A DNA stretch of 7,962 nucleotides from CAZXVW01 sp964644025. GTDB lineage: Bacteria > Acidobacteriota > Terriglobia > Bryobacterales > Bryobacteraceae. The stretch lies in contig CAZXVW010000194.1 in the NCBI GenBank assembly GCA_964644025.1, positions 1 to 7,962 on the forward strand, written 5' to 3'. The translations under genes were made by a program, and so were the position numbers. Positions 4,551 through 7,962 of this stretch are shown piece by piece. The notes below the pieces were generated by a model. That model was not told the origin of the DNA, searched no databases, and saw only the letters and a program-made list of their open reading frames with translations. Position 1 is the stretch's first letter, and every line of letters starts with the position of its first letter.

Positions 4551-5657
4551 GTGCCGATAGAGGTTCCATTCCAAAAGCGCTGGGTACGGTGGCTGTTGGG
4601 CTTCCTGTTCTGGACGCTCGTGGTGCTATTCTACTCGGCCAAGACCACCCGCATGGGCCAGCCGGCGCCGTGGACCGAGATCCTCAAGTCCGCGATGTCG
4701 CAATGGTATGTTTGGGGCCTGCTCGCTCCCCTCATTATCGGGGTCGATCGCCTTTTGCCCGTTCCTCGCGAGGCGCTTTCCCGGCGGGTGCTGTTTCATA
4801 TCCCGCTCAGCTTCGTGGTCACCACGATTTACATCTATGCCTCGGGTGCGGCGCGAGCTTTGCTGGACAGCGAGCCCGCGCGGTTCTCCCTGTCGCTGGA
4901 TGTCTTGCGTGCTTCCTGGGGCGGCGCCTTCCATTGGAACATCCTGATTTACTGGCTGATTGTTGGTGTCTACGGAACCTACGACTATTACAATGACCTG
5001 CGGGAGCGCCAACTGAAAACGGCGCAGTTGGAGCGCCTGCTCGCCGAGTCGCGTCTGAACGCTCTCCGAACCCAGCTTCATCCGCATTTCCTGTTCAACG
5101 CGCTGAACGCCATCTCGGCGCACGTCGAGCGGGACCCGCGCGTCGCGCGGCGGATGCTCGAGCAATTGGGGGAGCTGTTACGCCTGTCGCTGGATCATGC
5201 CGACAGCCAGGAGATCCCGCTGGAGGAGGAACTGGCGTTCCTGGAGCGATACCTGGCGATTCAGAAGGTGCGATTCGAGGGCCGCCTGGAAGTGGTGGTC
5301 AACGTGGAGCCGGAGGCGCTGCCCGCGCTGGTGCCGACCTTCATTCTGCAGCCGCTGGTGGAAAATGCGATTCGACACGGGATCGCGCCGCGGACTTCGA
5401 AGGGAACGGTGCAGGTATCGGCCTGGCGGGAGAACGGACGGCTTCATCTCCGAGTGCAGGACGACGGCCCGGGGCTGCCGGTGGGCTGGAAGCTTGCGGC
5501 CAACAAGGGAGTGGGACTTTCCAACACTCGCGAGCGGCTCCAGCGGCTTTACGGGGTCTCCAGGCACAGCTTCGAGGTGGTGAGCGAGCCGGGCGCGGGG
5601 GTGCGGGTTGACCTCAGCTTTCCTTTTCGCGAAGGTGATGAAGTAGCGTCCCGGTAG
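4551..5657 (+). CDS. LytS/YehU-type membrane sensor histidine kinase
   Basis: The 368-residue protein starts at GTG 4551, with GGAG 10 nt upstream. The N-terminal half has four likely membrane helices: about 13-29, 51-68, 79-98 and 125-145, with little periplasmic sequence between them. The signal is therefore probably sensed in the membrane or from a partner. A short helical linker (147-172) leads to the His_kinase domain. 'QLHPHFLFNALNAIS' (175-189) contains the phosphoacceptor His179, in the family's 'NPHFLFN' context with His replacing the usual Asn. The ATPase part has the N-box 'LVENAIRHG' (269-277), 'QDDGPGLP' (303-310) and 'NKGVGLSNTRERL' (318-330). All core motifs needed for autophosphorylation are present. 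It lacks the large 5TM sensor of classical LytS and resembles YehU/YpdA relatives with a small 4TM input. The response regulator follows 10 bp after the stop, so the two genes are surely co-transcribed. Confidence 0.92.
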   Translation: MPIEVPFQKRWVRWLLGFLFWTLVVLFYSAKTTRMGQPAPWTEILKSAMSQWYVWGLLAPLIIGVDRLLPVPREALSRRVLFHIPLSFVVTTIYIYASGAARALLDSEPARFSLSLDVLRASWGGAFHWNILIYWLIVGVYGTYDYYNDLRERQLKTAQLERLLAESRLNALRTQLHPHFLFNALNAISAHVERDPRVARRMLEQLGELLRLSLDHADSQEIPLEEELAFLERYLAIQKVRFEGRLEVVVNVEPEALPALVPTFILQPLVENAIRHGIAPRTSKGTVQVSAWRENGRLHLRVQDDGPGLPVGWKLAANKGVGLSNTRERLQRLYGVSRHSFEVVSEPGAGVRVDLSFPFREGDEVASR

Positions 5658-5667
5658 CGCGGAAGCG

Positions 5668-6465
5668 ATGCAGATGATCCGAGCCCTGATTGTCGATGAT
5701 GAAAAGCCGGCCCGGGACCGCCTTCTGGATCTGCTCAACAAAGAGGAAGGCGTGGAGGTGGCAGGGGTGGCATGCGACGGCTGGGAGGCGATCGAGCTGA
5801 TTCGGGACGAGAACCCGGACCTGATCTTCCTGGATATTCAGATGCCGAACCTGGATGGTTTCGGCGTCCTGCGGAACATGGGGCCGGGACTGATGCCGGT
5901 GACCATTTTCGTCACTGCCTATGACCAGTACGCGATCCGGGCCTTCGAGGCTCATGCCCTGGATTACCTGCTGAAGCCATTCAGCGATGAACGCTTCGCC
6001 GCGGCGCTCGACCGCGCCCGTCACTTCATCCGGACGCACCGGGCCAGCGAACTGAGCCGCCAGCTCGCCAGCCTGCTGGCCGAGCAGCCGGTTCCCGAAG
6101 AAGCTCCGTCCCGAGGGCCGGCCGCGGAACCGGCCGAGCGCCTGGTGATCAAGTCGGGCGGCCGGGTGAAGTTTCTGGACGTCGACGAGATCGACTGGAT
6201 CGAAGCGGCCGGGGTCTACGTGTACCTGCACATCGGCAAGAGGAGCCATCTGTACCGGGCCACCATCGGACAGCTTCAAGAGCGGCTTGATCCGAAGCGG
6301 TTTGTCCGGGTGCATCGCTCGGCTGCCGTCAACACGGACCGGATCCGGGAGCTGCAGCCTCGCAGCCACGGTGACTACACGGTGGTGCTGAAAGACGGGA
6401 CCGAGCTGACCCTCAGCCGGAAGTACCGATCCCATCTGGAGGCCTGGCTCCGGCAGTCTCTCTGA
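5668..6465 (+). CDS. LytTR-family response regulator
   Basis: The protein has 265 residues from ATG 5668. ATG 5674 is equally plausible because GGAA (5661-5664) is 9 nt from it but only 3 nt from 5668. The receiver domain spans 4-120: acidic pair D10/D11, phosphoacceptor D56 in 'LIFLDIQMP', T83 and K103 in 'LLKPF'. All are canonical, so phosphotransfer from the upstream kinase is expected. A Pro/Ala/Glu-rich linker occupies about 138-157. The LytTR DNA-binding domain covers 158-262, with 'VDEIDWIEAAGVYVYLHI' (172-189), 'RFVRVHRSAAVNTDRI' (211-226) and 'LKDGTELTLSRKY' (241-253). LytTR proteins bind paired direct repeats about one to two helical turns upstream of their targets. Targets here are unknown; the neighbouring outer-membrane genes and its own operon are candidates. 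The stop is 30 bp from the stop of the convergent TonB-dependent receptor. Confidence 0.93.
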   Translation: MQMIRALIVDDEKPARDRLLDLLNKEEGVEVAGVACDGWEAIELIRDENPDLIFLDIQMPNLDGFGVLRNMGPGLMPVTIFVTAYDQYAIRAFEAHALDYLLKPFSDERFAAALDRARHFIRTHRASELSRQLASLLAEQPVPEEAPSRGPAAEPAERLVIKSGGRVKFLDVDEIDWIEAAGVYVYLHIGKRSHLYRATIGQLQERLDPKRFVRVHRSAAVNTDRIRELQPRSHGDYTVVLKDGTELTLSRKYRSHLEAWLRQSL

Positions 6466-6495
6466 GGCGGGTGCCGTCCGGCGCGGGCGAGGCGG

Positions 6496-7962
6496 TCAGA
6501 AGCGGTAGCGCAGGCTGACATAGGCCCTGCGGCCGGGCTCGGGATAGCCGTCGTCGAGAAAGTAGTTCCGGTCGAAGAGATTGTGAACCCCTGCCTGGAA
6601 CTGGAGCCCCTCCCGCAGCCGCCACGTGACGCCAAGGCCGGCCACGACAAAGCCCGTGGATCGAAGAAACCGGCCTGCGTCGTTCTGGTTCCACCGGCCC
6701 ATTTCCGCCTCCATTTCCGCCATCAGCGAGAGCTTCCACGCGGTATAGACGAGCGAGGAATGCACCTTATGGCGGGGCGTATCCACCGGGATCAGCTCCG
6801 GGTTGGAGACGTTCCTGCGATTCAGGTAAGTGTAGTTGGCCGTGAGATCGAAGAAGCGCGCCGGCCGGAGGTGAAATGAGACCTCCGCGCCCGCGTGCGT
6901 GGCGCGGCCCACGTTCCGCAACTGGTAGACGTTCGGCTGGGGGTAGAAGCGCTGGATAGCGTCGTCGAGGCCGCTGCGGAAAGCGGCAAGGCGCAACGTG
7001 CCCCGAGTTCCCAGGCTGCGGGAGTAACCGGCCTCCAGATTCAGCGAGCGTTCCTTTCTCAGATACGGGTTCGGTATGGACTGGCCGCGACGGTAGGAGT
7101 AACGGTCCTTGATGGTGGGCAGACGCGTCTTGTGGGCGGCGGTGAAGTAGATCCGGTCCGTTTCGGTAAGGCCGTAGAAGACGCCCGCCTGGTAATTGAG
7201 GGACCAGAGCGAATCGAGCGGGAAAGGAACAACCTGCCCAGCGAGGAAATCCTCGGCGTTGAGGACGCGGAGACGGTCGGCGCTGGCGCCCAGGATCGCC
7301 GAGGCGCGCCGGCCCAGCCGGATCGTGTCCTCGAGGCCGGCCGAGATGGCCTGGTCGCGGAAGGCGCGGGCCGGCTGGCCGAGGTTCCTTTCCCGGTGGG
7401 TGTCGTCCTTCAAGTAGAGCGAGCCGGCGAACGTCTGGGCGCCCGCTCCGCCGGCTTCCACCTGCACGCTGCCACCCCAGGTATCGTCGTCATAAAGGCT
7501 GTTGAAGGAGGACCGGCGGTACTGGGTGGAGTAAGTGGCGTCATCGAAAGCCCGGAGGAAGTTGTCGAACTTGTCGCGGAACAGGCGGGTGCGCAACCGG
7601 AGGGTGCGGCTCAAGGCGCTGTCGCCGATGAAGTAGAAGCTTTGCTTGTTCCACTGGGGCCACCGCCAGAAGCGGGGCCGCACGTCCGGGTCGAGGCCCG
7701 CGTAAGGCGGATTGCCCTTCTTTGCCCGCTGATCAATGAAACAAAACACGTACTGGTCCGAGGCGCGCGGCGTCCAGGCGGCCTTGAAGCGCTCCTTGTG
7801 GTCGCGCTGGTAGGCGTTCACCCGCCGGTAGCCCGGTTGCAGCTGGTTAGGTTGAAAGCCGTGGGAGAGCGGGAAGAAGCTGCTATTCAGCGCCGCGAGG
7901 CTTCCCTGGAACCAGAACCGCCGCCACCGGGAACCGGCGTTCACAAAGCCGTGCACCTGGCC
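6496..7962 (-). CDS. TonB-dependent receptor, C-terminal barrel portion
   Basis: The frame enters from the right edge and gives about 488 residues ending at TGA 6496-6498. The signal peptide, TonB box and plug lie outside the window. The visible part is a porin-like barrel with alternating aromatic strands and long loops. 'TRLPTIKDRYSYR' (around 7090-7130) is the conserved 'S-R-F-P-T-L-K-D-R-Y-S-Y' type segment. 'HNLFDRNYFLDDGYPEPGR' (around 6529-6590) matches the TonB_dep_Rec C-terminal signature of vitamin/siderophore-type receptors. The chain ends in RYRF, with a terminal Phe for BAM recognition. These receptors take up ferric siderophores, cobalamin or glycans using TonB energy. The substrate cannot be assigned, because the plug and upstream genes are missing. 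The open frame has no internal stop. The gene converges with the response regulator; the 30-bp gap shows no good terminator. Confidence 0.9.
   Translation of the reverse strand, partial: GQVHGFVNAGSRWRRFWFQGSLAALNSSFFPLSHGFQPNQLQPGYRRVNAYQRDHKERFKAAWTPRASDQYVFCFIDQRAKKGNPPYAGLDPDVRPRFWRWPQWNKQSFYFIGDSALSRTLRLRTRLFRDKFDNFLRAFDDATYSTQYRRSSFNSLYDDDTWGGSVQVEAGGAGAQTFAGSLYLKDDTHRERNLGQPARAFRDQAISAGLEDTIRLGRRASAILGASADRLRVLNAEDFLAGQVVPFPLDSLWSLNYQAGVFYGLTETDRIYFTAAHKTRLPTIKDRYSYRRGQSIPNPYLRKERSLNLEAGYSRSLGTRGTLRLAAFRSGLDDAIQRFYPQPNVYQLRNVGRATHAGAEVSFHLRPARFFDLTANYTYLNRRNVSNPELIPVDTPRHKVHSSLVYTAWKLSLMAEMEAEMGRWNQNDAGRFLRSTGFVVAGLGVTWRLREGLQFQAGVHNLFDRNYFLDDGYPEPGRRAYVSLRYRF

Noticed and set aside
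5614..6435. A 273-codon open frame on the minus strand opposite the response regulator
   Set aside because: It is a shadow of the GC-rich regulator gene. The plus strand encodes every conserved receiver and LytTR motif, and the antisense product resembles no family I know.
6466..6495. GCCG-TC-CGGC palindrome between the regulator and receptor genes as a terminator
   Set aside because: The loop would be only 2 nt and no T-run follows on either strand.

Overview
The window is GC-rich and densely packed. It carries genes for exported or envelope proteins plus one two-component system. No rRNA, tRNA, CRISPR array, transposase or phage gene is visible. The protein families present (an exported DinB-like protein, a LytTR-type kinase/regulator pair, a 'YPEPGR'-type TonB-dependent receptor, a small porin-like barrel and a ConA-like secreted protein) suggest a Gram-negative soil-type bacterium, most plausibly Acidobacteriota near Bryobacterales/Solibacter. 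That placement rests on remembered family resemblance, not on a search.

Layout. At the left edge, two minus-strand genes probably form an operon: a secreted ConA-like (DUF1080-like) protein (437-1189), followed by the start of an aryl-sulfate sulfotransferase (389 to beyond the left edge). A 230-bp divergent intergenic region rich in inverted repeats separates them from a plus-strand exported DinB-family protein (1420-1980). Next is a TPR-like lipoprotein (2144-2731). It converges on a minus-strand aldo/keto-reductase-like gene (2781-3593) in which none of the usual catalytic tetrad can be placed. Only 28 bp away, on the plus strand, lies an outer-membrane beta-barrel gene (3622-4293) interrupted by one in-frame TAA, with intact coding sequence on both sides. 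A 257-bp regulatory region leads into a LytS/YehU-type histidine kinase (4551-5657) and, 10 bp later, its LytTR response regulator (5668-6465). The right edge holds the C-terminal barrel of a minus-strand TonB-dependent receptor (6496 to beyond 7962).

How the genes may work together. The kinase and regulator form a complete signalling cassette. The surrounding genes act in the periplasm or outer membrane, but the sequence does not prove that the cassette controls them. The sulfotransferase and ConA-like protein look like a small secreted-enzyme unit.

Most notable observations: the nonsense codon in the barrel gene; the AKR-fold protein without a recognisable tetrad; a very short divergent promoter with a symmetric -10 region; and a gapless similarity between the regions upstream of the DinB gene and of the histidine kinase, including two exact blocks at identical spacing. 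I found no evidence of a wholly new multi-gene system. The gene content is otherwise ordinary for such a genome.
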